In this document: positions 1 to 11,044 of the stretch, piece by piece
How positions within the stretch are numbered: the stretch's first letter is position 1
How the letters are laid out: each line of letters opens with the position of its first letter
Assembly: GCA_022497155.1 (NCBI GenBank)
Contig: MU385731.1
Coordinates: 558,001-622,000, forward strand
Direction of reading: 5' to 3'
DNA length: 64,000 nt
DNA from: Whalleya microplaca
Lineage: Eukaryota; Ascomycota; Sordariomycetes; Xylariales; Xylariaceae
The notes under the pieces: generated by a model
What the model was told of the DNA's origin: nothing
The model's input: only the letters and a program-made list of their open reading frames with translations
Databases searched by the model: none
Program-made: the position numbers and the translations under genes

Positions 1-14
1 GTGTCCACCGCGAG

Positions 15-803
15 ATGATGCGTAGTTATGACTGGACCAACCTTCACGCCATCACTGGCCACAGAAAATTCGAATGGCTCAAAACTTGGTCAGAACACCA
101 ACCCGAGAGTTACGGCGCCGGCTACGAAACTCTCAGGGCCTCCTTCTTCCCGACAGGTATCGATGACGCTGTCGTCGGCTTCCTTGAGCACTGCAAACAG
201 ATCAAGACCGCTATCAAGAAGTTGCGCCGCTGCCTTGCGCAGCTGGGTGAGCACGAGGTCGTAGGCGGCACAGCGCTAATATCGCTCTGCTCTAAGCAAA
301 TCGATTACAGCGAACGGCTGATACGGAATATCTTCCATCAGGCCAAGAAGTGGTACAAGGAGGTGCTCCAGGAGGTTGAAAGAATGCAACTACCGGGAAC
401 CGCAGTGGGATTCAAGTTCGGCAAAGACGTCTGTATCGATTTCAAGAATGAAAAAATCGAAGCGAACGCATTTTTGCATGATCCCCAAAATCAATGGTTT
501 CGTGACATGTCGTTCGAGACCAGTCTGATCAGACTGAAGCCCGGGACTCGATGGGGAGACTATATGCGGAACACCGAACAGCCATGCTTCGCACACATGC
601 GCCACAAGAATTGTCATGATTTGGTGGCATCCGGCCGCCACCTCTATACGCCTGGACCTGTTGAAATCGCACTTCCTGACCCTATATACATTGCCTTGTA
701 TTACTTCTATAAACAATATGAGTGGGCGTATTCTTTACATAAGAAGGCAGGTGACCTGACCTACCCCTACCACGAGGAACTTGTGAACCAGGCTGACAAA
801 TAA
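15..803 (+). CDS. Unrecognised protein; candidate MAT1-1-2-like mating-type protein
   Basis: An uninterrupted reading frame of 262 codons starts at a double ATG and ends at TAA. The frame stays open to the window edge upstream of the ATG, so the true N terminus may lie outside. There is no signal peptide or membrane segment. The middle (residues 60-125) is helical and basic. The C-terminal third is rich in aromatic residues and contains a TPGP turn followed by LYYFYKQYEWAYSLHKK, a layout I associate with the HPG-type region of MAT1-1-2 proteins. Context supports this: the gene faces the 3' end of SLA2, the usual flank of the MAT locus, and CIA30 and APC5 follow. The MAT1-1-2 name is inference from position and a vague motif memory. 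It has neither an alpha-box nor an HMG box. That it is coding is fairly sure. Confidence 0.6.
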   Translation: MMRSYDWTNLHAITGHRKFEWLKTWSEHQPESYGAGYETLRASFFPTGIDDAVVGFLEHCKQIKTAIKKLRRCLAQLGEHEVVGGTALISLCSKQIDYSERLIRNIFHQAKKWYKEVLQEVERMQLPGTAVGFKFGKDVCIDFKNEKIEANAFLHDPQNQWFRDMSFETSLIRLKPGTRWGDYMRNTEQPCFAHMRHKNCHDLVASGRHLYTPGPVEIALPDPIYIALYYFYKQYEWAYSLHKKAGDLTYPYHEELVNQADK

Positions 804-2218
804 GCCTTAGGAAATTCCAAGTTTCTTTGCCGATAAAGAAAAACAAGAAGAGCAAGACGTAAGTTCGTGCAAGTAATTTTGCCACGGCTGCTGGCTGACC
901 ATTTAGCAGAGCCGAGCAGTGATGCTATCAAACTCGACTGGACAACCCTACTGGAAAGTGCGGGAATACAGAGTATGTGATCGACCCCTCCATCATAACA
1001 GGGCACAGATACTGACTACCTAGGATTAGGTCTTTCTCGTCCCTTCTCTTCCCCCAAAACTTTTGCTCGGAACCTCCTTCGTAAGTGCTGCTCTATCGGC
1101 GTGCAGAAGTACTCTTAACTGTGAGAAGGCGAAAAAACCGATCTACGACGGCGCAGGTAACCTTCGACTCTACTACATGAACTGCATTGTCAACGAGCTC
1201 ACGGGTAGTCCGCCAACGCGAGTTCGAGAGGAGTTCGCCGTATTGACCTTGAGAAAGCCTGGCGATTAAGTTTAAGTCCAGACGAGTTCAAATTCTTGGC
1301 CGACTATAAGGATTTGATGCCTTTCTGACGACCGACAAATTCACGCTTTGATTTCCTACTGAACATATACTTTCATCCTCCCGGCAATCTAGGTAAGCAT
1401 GAGCTGATCGCGGATAGGACGGAGACGCAAGAGAGAACACCCAAGAAGAGGACCATGAAGATGACTGCGATGACAAAGAAGACGACGACGACGACGAACC
1501 TGTTTTACGTCCGAACGACGTAAGAGGCTTGCTTACCTGCCTACCTGCCTGCTTCCCTGTCAAGTTGAATAAGGGGAAACGGTCTCTTACGAGCCGGCGC
1601 GCTGCCATGGCACGTAGGACGACCGGAGCACCGAAGCAGGACCAGGGTTCCGCGTGACAACAGAATAAGGACACCCAGCACAGATACCCAAGCGAGATCG
1701 TATAACCCCCAACAGAGAGGAGACGCGAGCCCCACGAGAGAACACACAAGACCGACAGAGATTCCAGATAGAGGATATTCCAGACAGAGAGAAATCCAAG
1801 GCAGAGGATCTGTGGCTATACACCTAATGGGTTTCTTTTTTTTCTTTTGCTATACCTTGCTGCACTTGCTCTTTATCAGTTACATGATTTATAAGATATA
1901 TTATCGGAAGGATATGAATAGCAGTACATACATAGCGTGATGGACTAATTACGAAACAGGTTATCGGCGATCCGATCCCACGTGAATTAAGCTACGCACG
2001 CCATTTGGTATTATGGAAACCAAGCTATTTGTTTTATACACACATCGTCCTCCTCCACCTTGAACTGCCCATCACCAACCACTCTTGTCCATTCTGGGAA
2101 CCCGAGATGAAGATTTTTACCTAGGCTACGATATCTACAAGATGAGGAGTCATTGCGCGAAAATGGATCAGATACGTATCCCCTCCCCCTCCCCCCCCCC
2201 CCGCCTGCCCCTTCTGCT
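804..2218. other. Intergenic tract between the left-edge ORF and the SLA2 3' end
   Basis: About 1.4 kb with no convincing gene. Only short overlapping frames are open. A purine-rich GAC/GAA stretch lies at about 1440-1500. A C-rich run at about 2180-2203 falls just downstream of the SLA2 stop, in its presumed 3' UTR. If this is the MAT border, this is where idiomorph sequence would meet the common flank. Confidence 0.5.
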
Positions 2219-5200
2219 CTAATCCTCCTGGTACGAAATCTTACGCATCTCACCCAACCGATGTCTCGCAGACGCAAGCGAGTTCTCGAGCTGCAGAATC
2301 TCGACCTATTTGCACGCGATATGAGATTAGCACTGCTAGACAGACTGTAACCACACGATCTTTGATTATGATGACTCACCTGCTGCTCCATTTCCCGGAC
2401 CTTGAACTCGTGGGCCCCGAGTTTCGAGTAGTCGACGGCCTCGTCCTCCTGGTTCCGGTCTCGGATCATGGCCTGCACCTGTCTGACCAGGGCTCGGCAA
2501 GCAGCGCCGACCGCCTTGCTGGCCTGCTCGAGGCTCTCCTGGCTCTTGCTCATGAAGCCAGCCTTGACACGGCTAGCGGCGACGAGCTGAGCGGTAGAGG
2601 CAGCCACATCGTTTGAGGCCACGATGAGTTGCTCGGGGCTGTTGCGGTTGGATATGACGCCGTCTGCGGTCTCGATGAGGGTGTTGGTAGACGCGGCTAC
2701 GGCCTTGGCCGCCGAGATCAAACCTTCGGTCCAGCGGTTGTTCTTCTTGTAGAAATCGGTCCTCGAGGACGTCCCGCGACCCGCCTGGACGATCTCTTGC
2801 TGCGTGTCAGTAGCAGCCTTGATGAGCCGAGCAATGGCGTTTGTAATTGCCACCGCAGCATCGAGGATTGAGTCGTGAACCTTAAGTTCATATGTTGAGT
2901 AGCCATCGCGAGGCTTGTTTTTCAATTTAGCCAGACGAGTTGCCGCAGCTGCAATAGCGTCTGCTGCTTTGCTAAGCTCCGAGTCAACGAGGTCACCCAG
3001 GTCACCCTTGCTCTTGGCAAGGCGACCAAAGCCTGGCGCAAAGGCTTCGACTAGATTAGTCAGCTTGTGGAGATGCATACGAACGTCACCGCTGCTGTTG
3101 ATGAGGACTTCCATCTTTTGATCATCATCCATACCCTCCAGTCGGAAGCTTTGAAGGCCGCGGAAAAATCTCACGGTAGACTGGGCAGCTGTGCGCGCAC
3201 CGTTCATGAGCTGATCACCCTTTTTCTCGTCAGTAGCGAGACGGGTCAAGCCTTTCGTGTTGCTGCACACATCTGCCGTGGCGCCTGAGAAGACATTGAT
3301 GGCTTTGATAAGCTCGGCATGAGAGCTGTTTGGGCCATCTGCAATAAAATTGGTGAAAGCACTAGTGAAGTCCGCTGCACTGGCTGCAGCCTTCTCGATT
3401 TGAGACAATACATATTGTGGTGACGCGTTTTGGTTACCAGCCTGCATAGTCGAATCGAGTTCGTACAAGGCATCATCGACCCGAGAAACGCCAGCTTGTA
3501 GCACCGAGTCAATAATGTCGTTGATCTTGTCAACATTAGCCAAGATGAGGGTGTCGATCTGACTGTCCAAAGCATGGTCTGTATCGCCCTGGTTTTGCTT
3601 CAACTCGTTCAGCTCTATCAAGGTCTGATCCATGCCAGCCTTGTAAACCTCGAGTTCCTCCTCCTTGTCGCGGAGTAGCTGTTCAAGGTCTGAACTACCG
3701 TCCGCAACTTTAGCCTGGGCGTCCTCCAAGGCACGTGACTTGGTACGCAGGGCCTCCTCAAGGTCCGCCATTTCTCGGTTATACTTGGAAAGCATAGTGG
3801 ATAGTTCATTCCCTTTGCTTCGCTCCAAATTGTCGGCTCGGTCGTGCGCCATGCGCAGTTCTCGCTTCAGCTTCTCAAGCTCGTCCTTGTTGCTGCCAGT
3901 CAGCCTATCCCTGTCATGGAGCGCACGATCTCGTTCCCGAATCATATCAGCCAATTCCAAGTTCTTCGTTTTGATTTCGCGCTCAAGCTTCTCTCGCTTT
4001 TCGATAGCTTCTTGAGCAGACACTGCTTTCAATTGGACTGTCTTGAACTTTTGAAGGAGATCCAGATGCTCTTGGCGCAATTGCGAATAGAGTTTCGCCA
4101 AGGCTTCATATTTGGTTCGCCACGTATTGACCTGCTCTTGAAGCGCCCGAATCTGGTCGTCCTTGCTGGTGATCTGTTGACCGTAACTGTTCTGTATCTG
4201 CGCCAGCTCACCCTCGAGGGCCTTAACTCGTTGATCGTACTGCTGCAGCATCAACTGGTCACGCTCATACTGTGCCCTCGCATTCAGGTTCTCTTGTTCT
4301 AGCTCAGCCAGCCTTCCTTGCGTCTGCCATTGGGCCTGCTGCGCCAGCAGTGCTTCTTGCTCTCGTCGTTGTTGCTCCGCTAGACGCCTCTGCTGGTCTT
4401 CGAATTCTCGTTGAGCCTGTAACTGGGCGTCCTGCTGGGCACGCAGGGCTGCTTGCTGGCGTTCCTGCAATACTCTTTGCTGCTCCTCATATTCCCTATT
4501 TTGTCTGTCAATCTCGCCCTGCCAGAATTCGGCGATCTCGTCGGGTTCCTCGGACTTGGGTTGGCGGACAGGCGTCGGCTGACGCTCGATCTCCTGTTTC
4601 GGGCGGGCCGGCAGTGCAGGCGCATTTTCGTCTTCGGCTAGCAAGTTCGGGGGGTCTTGTGGCAGTTTCGGAATAGTGATTAAACTGGTCAGGTAGCGCA
4701 GGTTTGAACACTCGTAGTAGAACTTGACCAATCGGTAGTGTTGTGCATCATATCGCTGCCTAAGGGGTTCCAAGGCGTCGTTGTCACCAGTTGCTGCGCG
4801 GCGTGTTAGTCGAGAGCTGTATATATTGTTACAACAGACGTACTAGAGTGCATGGCTCGTAGCATGCTTGTAATAAATTTATAAATTCCGTAACTTTCTT
4901 GTACAAGCGGGACGATAGCCGATATTCTGCATTCATTATTACCGACATTTCGGAAATGTGAGAAAATCAGCTTCTGGAATTGCTCGATCTTGTCCTGGAG
5001 GGACATGAGGTCGGTAATGGTCTCGTAACCCTCGTTGGGATCGTTGATAGCCTTCAAGCTAACGTACTCTTCGTATTCGAAGGTGCCGTTGAACTCCGGG
5101 TGCTGCTGGTGGAAGGACAGCTTCGCAAGGAGGAAGTAGACGTATTCTCGAATCAAGGGACCGTACCCGCGGACGCCTTCACCAGCCAACCCTCGATTCA

Positions 5201-5743
5201 AGCTGTCGATCCAGCCACGGTTTGCCATTGCCTCTCTCAAGGTCTGAGGATGGCCTTCTTGAAGGACCCTATGGATGGTAATCAAGGCCTTAAACGTTTG
5301 TACCTCATCGGCAAGAATGGGTTGCCTAGAGTATGTCCTCAGTCAGCGCTTCGTAGATTCTGTCAGGCAACCCGTGACAGCTGCTTCGCATTGGACCCTT
5401 AGATCGATTCCACATACACTTTCATGCCGGCCCAGAAGGACTGGGAGGACTTGTGGTCCCATGTATAGACGATGCAGCTTCGTACATGCTTGCGTTTGGG
5501 CGCGGTTTCGTCGGTGTTAGTAGCTTTTCGGATATTGATGGCAAGCTCAGCCTCCGATCTGTGGATTCTGATGTCAGCGAGGGATCTGGCGGAAGATCTA
5601 GCAGAAAATCTAGCCATGTATGATGAAGGAGTTGGGTATGAATGGTAGCTGGTAGCTTAGGGGCACAGGCAACGAGATGCGCTTCATGATATTGGAAAAT
5701 AGGAGACGTACCTTGTGTGATCGAGGGTGCGAACTGTCGCCAT
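2219..5743 (-). CDS. SLA2: Sla2/End4 (HIP1R family) endocytic actin-membrane adaptor
   Basis: Sla2 links clathrin-coated endocytic sites to actin at the plasma membrane and is needed for polarised growth. The model has five exons read on the minus strand: 5743-5712, 5558-5418, 5325-4844, 4793-2380 and 2305-2219. All junctions keep frame and give 1051 residues, the usual length. Residues 1-280 form the ANTH phosphoinositide-binding domain, including SEAELAINIRKAT near the start. Residues 305-630 are a Gln/Glu/Arg-rich coiled coil. The C-terminal 230 residues or so are the I/LWEQ (talin-like) actin-binding module, ending RKISYQED. The start ATG is followed by ten codons and a GTACGT donor; the next exon restores a Thr-Arg-Ser junction. 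The gene is divergent from CIA30 across 1.3 kb. SLA2 is the standard border gene of MAT loci in Pezizomycotina. Family and structure are very secure. Confidence 0.96.
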
Positions 5744-7035
5744 CTTGAGCGAGCATTAATTGGTCGCCAATGATATTCTTTTCCCTCCTGTCCCTCTGTT
5801 ACTGCCCAAGTCAAGCTGTCAGTGGTCGAGGTATAATAATAGGGTTGCAAAGATCCAGCCGGGCTACAGCTATTCACGTCCACGCATCCCACCAACGTCT
5901 GGCACTTTGCACTAAGAAAGTAGCGAAATGGCAAATAAGAACGAAGCAGTCAATTACTGTGCAGACTCTGGCAGACTCTGGCAGACTCTGGCAGACTCTG
6001 GCAGACTCTTGGGCGTTGGAAATGATATAGGAAATGATATAGCAAATCGAAAGCTCTAATTACTCGTATGGATATGTTTCCGGTATCAACAGTTTACAAA
6101 GTAGGGACTCACTGCCAAGATTGGGCAACGTCAGCGTCTGCACATACGTAGAATCAGAGCTCCTGGCGCATGTGGAGTTGCGCAATGCACCTAATAAGAG
6201 GCTGAGGCTGGGGTTGGAAGATTAATCAGAGGTTGACGCAGCTTTGCATGGGCTGGCAGCCAAGGGAACCCTCGGCTAAGACAGGCAACAGCCGGGAGGT
6301 CTTGGAGATCCTTACATAATAATGGACGGCATTTCATCGGCCCGCCACAAGTTATCGGGCATGCTGCCTACGCATGTACCTAGGTACCTAGGTACACAGC
6401 GGGGTATGCAACTGGATATCTGCACTGTCCATTGAATGTAGGTACCTAGGTATCCATGTTTGTACCTACCCCCTGCGCATAATAAGTCACCAAACTCAGG
6501 CCTCAAGTTAATTCCATCAGCATTGGATGTATATCTGTTTGGTCAAAATTGCTGTGAATGGTTGCTCAGATTAGCTAACATTCACTTCTTGTGAGTCTTA
6601 CAATTGAGTTTGCGGGATCATACCTAGGTATGCAGCAAACATAAATACCTACCTAGGTACCTGATGCGCATACTGTGTAGTTGTGATATGTACATTGTAT
6701 CTTACCTGGTCCAGGGTTTCACCTTAAAATAGTGGGACCCGGCTAGCAGTAAAGTTGGAAGCTGTGCTGGCTGGCTGGCTGGCTGGCTGGGCAGGTGCGG
6801 GCGGGAGCTTCTAATGTACAAATGACGGAACTTCGACTTCGACATCGCCGTCGACTTCTTCAATTCTTATTAGTGGATCTTCAACTCAACCGGCTTCTTC
6901 CCGCCTGTGTGAATGAACACTTATTAGACCTACTGACATTTGGATTGCTCATGTCCAGACCTGCGGATTGAGCCTTTTGGCTCCTCCAGATAACATAATC
7001 GAGTTCGCTCCTGTCTACCGCTTTTCGATCTCAAG
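5744..7035. promoter_or_regulatory. Divergent intergenic region between SLA2 and CIA30
   Basis: The start codons of SLA2 (5743, minus) and CIA30 (7036, plus) face away from each other, so promoters of both must lie here. The tract holds a 10-bp tandem repeat (5961-6010), several CCTAGGTA palindromes (about 6376-6395, 6439-6452, 6622-6662) and a short GGCT repeat (6770-6790). No individual factor site could be assigned. Confidence 0.6.
5961..6010. repeat. Five tandem copies of a 10-bp unit
   Basis: The unit gcagactctg is repeated five times head to tail; only the last base of the fifth copy differs. It lies upstream of SLA2, about 220 bp before its start codon. Confidence 0.95.
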
Positions 7036-7880
7036 ATGCGCGCCACCACTGCGTGCCTATCCAAGGGCTTCTTCGCCCGTAGCATGGACGAATTCAAGCG
7101 CCTCTCTAATATCGGTACTGATACACTGCCCGAGTAGTGCTGCTATGTGTGTGTCTTCTGCATGCTGATTTGCTGTGCGCAGCGTTGAAACTCGAAGGCA
7201 TAAAGGGTCCCTCGGGTCCCAAACCGCTCCACGACTTTCACAATCCCGATTCCATCCAAGAATGCAAGCTGATGTCCGACCTCGACATCGGAGGCTACTC
7301 GAAAGCATCTTTAGACTGGGTACCTCCCTCTCAAGCGAACCCGAACGGCCATGCTCGCTTCCATGGCTCCATATCGACCGCCCTTCCCGTTCATAAACCT
7401 GAAATACAACGGTCTGGGTACGCCGCATGGCGGACCATCGACAGACCCCCGACGATATTCGGGCGGGCACTTTGGGATATCGATATGTATACTTATCTAG
7501 GAATGCGGATCAAGTCCGACGGGCGGAGCTACTTTGTCAATGTGCAAACGGAGTCAGTCGTGCCCACAGATATCCACCAACATCGCCTGTTTGCCAAACG
7601 GCCGGGTGAGTGGGAGACGGTCTTGATCAAGTGGAATGACTTCGTACGGACGAATCACGGCTTCGTCGTCGAACCGCAAACAGAAATGCTGCGGCAGAAG
7701 GTCAGGACTGTGGGTGTGGGCTTGACGGACCGGGTACCCGGGCCGTTCGACCTATGCATCGAGAGGATATGGGCAACTAATACATTGGACGAGGTTGCTG
7801 ACCATCCGGATACCCCAGTTCTCGGAGAAGGCAAGTTAAGGAATAAGCAGGGAAAGACCGTCAGCTGGGGTGACAGTTGA
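7036..7880 (+). CDS. CIA30: CIA30-domain protein (complex I intermediate-associated protein 30)
   Basis: CIA30 proteins are mitochondrial assembly chaperones that bind an intermediate of NADH:ubiquinone oxidoreductase (complex I). Exon 1 is 7036-7114 and exon 2 is 7183-7880, split by a 68-nt intron with donor GTACTG and acceptor GCGCAG. The phase-1 junction encodes Ile-Ala-Leu-Lys and the product has 258 residues. The CIA30 galactose-binding-like fold covers most of the protein. Characteristic pieces are DLDIGGYSKASL (about residue 85), the central YLGMRIKSDGRSYFVNVQ, and GEWETVLIKWNDFV followed by VRTVGVGLTDR near the end. The N terminus (MRATTACLSKGFFARSMDEF) is basic and hydroxylated, in line with a mitochondrial presequence. 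It is a common neighbour of SLA2 and APC5 near MAT. The family call is secure; complex I as target is family knowledge. Confidence 0.92.
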
Positions 7881-7983
7881 CCTCGGATCTTTTCTTCGGT
7901 CACATGAGATACATGACAAGCAATATGTAAATATATGACTGGCGTGCATAAGAGCAAATACGGCAAAACTACTCTTTTTTTTT

Positions 7984-8014
<31 letters not shown>

Positions 8015-8102
8015 TGGTTTTGTATTAAAAACAAAAACTTAGAGGGGGAAAGAAAATAAAAAAGGTACACGCCCAACGGAAAAAAAAAATAGNNNNNNNN
8101 NN

Positions 8103-8145
<43 letters not shown>

Positions 8146-8193
8146 CCCCCCCCCCCCCCCCCCGCCCCCCCCCCCCCCCCCGCCCCCCCCCCC
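7984..8193. repeat. Poly-G run, N gap and poly-C runs (probable assembly artefact)
   Basis: An unbroken run of 28 G (7984-8011) is followed by about 80 nt of A-rich low-complexity sequence, ten N (8093-8102), and then C runs broken only by single G bases (8107-8193). G on one side and C on the other is what poly-G no-signal read tails would give at two contig ends joined by a scaffold gap. The underlying genomic sequence is unknown here. Confidence 0.85.
8093..8102. other. Assembly gap (10 N)
   Basis: Ten undetermined bases; the round number suggests a placeholder, not a measured length. Confidence 0.99.
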
Positions 8194-8871
8194 GCGTGAT
8201 AGCATTTAGGATACTATGACAAGCGACATGATAGACCTCGAGTCAAACTTGTTAAACGGCCAAGGCTAGCGATAAGTAATACTGGCTGCAAAAAGGGGCT
8301 ATCGTACAACAACCGGAGTCATAGAATACACAACATCAAAAGCATCAACTTACCCAAACACTCGATCAAATAGGAGGCCACTTTTGCACGAATATACGTT
8401 GACTCGGAGGCCACTGCTAGCTCTTTCTATCTCCCCTTCGATATCCTTTCAGCATGTGATACAGATATCAAATATGATAACGATATATGTTTTTACTCGT
8501 ATGTGTCACGACCTTCTGACACGGAACGTCCTACGACACTGACACAGTCCGTTTCCGATTCATACCTCTACGACTATGCGTTTCCTTCTTCTCCTTATAA
8601 GGTGATCAAGTAGAGCGCTTTACGGGCCAGCTCTTCCCTTGCTTCATCGCCCTCACACGAATTCAAGACACCAGGGAACTTATAAACAATCGCAAAACCT
8701 CCATAATCATCGCTACTATCAGTATCAGCGCTCCAATACCCCTATATCATAACCAAGGCAACCAACACCAGCCTTACATACCGAGATAACACCAGACTTC
8801 CAACTCAGCAAGACGACCCTCTCAACACAACACAAATCACCCTCGGCGGCACACCCGGGGAAGCCGCAGGA

Positions 8872-9108
8872 ATGTGCAACCGCACGTACAAACAGGCCTG
8901 GTGCCGGCGCGGCCAGCACTACTTCGGCGCCGCGGAGGAGTACCGGGTGGACAAGTGCGGCGACGTGATAGCCTTCAAACTCGCCGTCGGAGCGTGCGTG
9001 ACAGGCATCGCGAACATGCCCAGCGCCCAGCCCGTGCAGAGCCCCGTTGTGGCTAGTTGTTCTGCATGCGAGACGCAGGCGGCGGCAGATAAAGGGGGAA
9101 GCCGTTAG
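8872..9108 (+). CDS. Small Cys-rich protein, copy 1 of a paralogous pair
   Basis: The single-exon frame encodes 78 residues from ATG to TAG. I do not recognise the family. The protein starts MCNRTYKQAWCRRGQHYFG and has six cysteines at positions 2, 11, 29, 42, 63 and 66, the last two as a CxxC pair. No signal peptide is visible, so it is probably cytosolic or nuclear. The Cys/His content (H16 between Cys pairs) would suit a small zinc-binding fold, but that is inference. A second ORF 1.2 kb downstream on the same strand (10291-10533) shares the N-terminal motif and the order of all six cysteines, which argues strongly that both are real genes from a tandem duplication. GC and codon use look coding. 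Confidence 0.7.
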   Translation: MCNRTYKQAWCRRGQHYFGAAEEYRVDKCGDVIAFKLAVGACVTGIANMPSAQPVQSPVVASCSACETQAAADKGGSR

Positions 9109-9837
9109 TTAGAGAGGCGGCGGGGTTACTGGTGATGATGGATAGATTTTGGTCATTGGAAGGTACTGGCTAATATACGAGTGCGGAGAGTATCTTGGAA
9201 TGTATCTTGAAATGGCCATTTTTGATGCTTGGGATACCTAGCTTACGTACGTATGCAGTTGAACCAGAAGACGATGTGACGGCCTCATCTTGCATGCATA
9301 GAAGGTCGATCAAATGTCCGGAAACAGATATAAAAACCTTGGCGAAGCACAAAGTCCACTTCCATTCGATTTGTTGGAATTTCTTTTTTCTCGGCCCTCC
9401 TATAAAGCGCTTGCTGCATTTTCCGCCATCCACGTTGTAGTCTCAAACGCCTAGACTTATACGTACGTAACCCCCTATTTCCATACCGCTGACCAGTATA
9501 TACACATGCCATAATGCCGACACCAACAAAAGCATCAAAGAAACAACGATCACCAAAAAAAATTCAAGATATCTTGTAGAATAGCTCTTCAGTAATTGGA
9601 TATTTAGAGAGCGCGTCATTAAAAAACGTAATGTCGAATGGTTTGCTCTTATGGCGATGTTTTCAGCGGGGACGTCAGTGGTCGACAGTTATTCGTCCGG
9701 AGCGCGCTCCGCGCGCATCATGAGTCGCAGGCTCGGGGTTCTGGGCGACGAACCAGGTGGTTTATATACTCTTACCCACCCCGTCTCGCGGACTGACGGT
9801 TTTGGGCCCAGAGAAGTTCAGGCTACCACTGTAGTAG

Positions 9838-9885
<48 letters not shown>

Positions 9886-10290
9886 AAAGAACCAACAAGC
9901 CCTCACATCTGATTTGTATCGTATCCTTATCCCTCTTGCCGCCCCCTTCATTATGTAGATTGTTCTCTCCAGAGGAGCTCCCGACCACTTGGTCGCCATG
10001 CTCAGTACGAGCTGCCGAACAACAACACCTGCCACCCAAGAAAACAACCAATTGTTACCCCAAAAATCACTACCGGAATCAGAATCAACAGAATCAACGG
10101 CATCGCAATCATCACTACTATTTCATCAGCAACAAGTCCCCCACAGACGCACCCAGCCTCGTCACAGACCATACAACCCTGCCCTTCTCGAGGGAGCCCC
10201 TTAATATCTACCTCACGCCATCGCCCAGGCGATGACGCACATCGGCACAGCGCGAAACACTTCTAATCCATCTACCCCGCCAACGTGACG
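9109..10290. other. Spacer between the two small Cys-rich genes
   Basis: No gene recognised. It contains a TGT trinucleotide microsatellite (9838-9885). Short open frames at 9936-10235 are Pro/Thr/Gln/His low-complexity translations and look like the leader of the downstream gene. Confidence 0.5.
9838..9885. repeat. TGT trinucleotide microsatellite, 16 units
   Basis: Sixteen uninterrupted TGT units lie in the spacer upstream of the second small Cys-rich gene. Confidence 0.97.
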
Positions 10291-10533
10291 ATGTGCGAGC
10301 GCAGATACAAGCAAGCCTACTGCCGGTCCGGAAACCACTACTTCGGGGTGGGCGACGTGGACCGGGACTACTGGTGCGCCGAGGCGCTGCAGAACGGGCG
10401 GCTGGGACTATGCGAGAAGGGCGTATACCACAACGAGGAGCCCAAGAAGCTGAGCGTGGACAAGTGCGAGGTGTGTCAGGCCAAGGACAGGAGAAAGCAG
10501 GAGAAGAAGGCCAGAGAAGATGGGGGTCACTGA
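10291..10533 (+). CDS. Small Cys-rich protein, copy 2 of a paralogous pair
   Basis: The frame encodes 80 residues. I chose ATG at 10291, not the GTG two codons upstream, because it gives the same MC start as copy 1. It begins MCERRYKQAYCRSGNHYFG and has cysteines at 2, 11, 29, 41, 59 and 62, matching copy 1 in number, order and near-identical spacing, including the terminal CxxC. The C-terminal tail is Lys/Arg/Glu-rich (about residues 64-77), whereas copy 1 has a neutral tail, so the two have diverged at that end. There is no signal peptide or membrane helix. Function is unknown; a small zinc-binding or disulphide-poor regulatory protein is possible. It lies between CIA30 and APC5, a place not usually occupied in MAT-flank gene order as far as I know. 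Confidence 0.72.
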   Translation: MCERRYKQAYCRSGNHYFGVGDVDRDYWCAEALQNGRLGLCEKGVYHNEEPKKLSVDKCEVCQAKDRRKQEKKAREDGGH

Positions 10534-11044
10534 GGAGGAGAAGTAGGGCTGATAGGTGAAGAGGGAGAAGTGTGTGTGTTGACGTGGGGGTTCTCGGTAT
10601 TTAGTGGGCATTTTCTTATATCATATGGTATTGTATAAGCGTGGTGATGGGAAGACCTAGCGTTTCTCCCCGATTCATTTGACATGATGTTGTAAACTTC
10701 TATCGAAACCGTTATATACGCCATGAACTCGTTGCAAGAATGTCTAAGCACGTGGAGATTGTACCGACGAATTTAGTAGATGATATCGAGCAAGACAACA
10801 ACTTACATGCTTTTCGAACAAAGCTAGGTACTTGACGACCAAATAAGCTTTGCCAAGCATCTACTAGGGCGACGAGTTTATGCTATATTGCCTGATATAC
10901 CCTTTCAAGTTTATTCCCGGCTTTCTTAAGTCACCTAAACCCTTATTAGAAACTAAAGACGTTACATCCCATGAGCGTCTTAACAGCTTCGCCAACCTTG
11001 GTGTCAATATGAATAATATTAGCGACAGCCTATATAATTCTTAT
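10534..11044. other. Convergent spacer before APC5 3' end
   Basis: About 500 nt between the stop of the second Cys-rich gene (plus) and the stop of APC5 (minus). No gene is seen; it should hold the two 3' UTRs. Confidence 0.5.

Larger units (their letters stand above)
7881..8871. other. Intergenic tract with low-complexity block and assembly gap
   Basis: No gene is visible. The left half is occupied by poly-G, poly-C and an N gap described separately. The right half (8210-8870) is ordinary non-coding sequence leading to the first small Cys-rich ORF, with a TATA-like AT-rich patch at about 8460-8500. Confidence 0.6.

Noticed and set aside
9936..10235. Plus-strand frame of 99 codons upstream of the second Cys-rich gene
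   Set aside because: Pro/His/Asn-rich low-complexity translation; better explained as untranslated leader.
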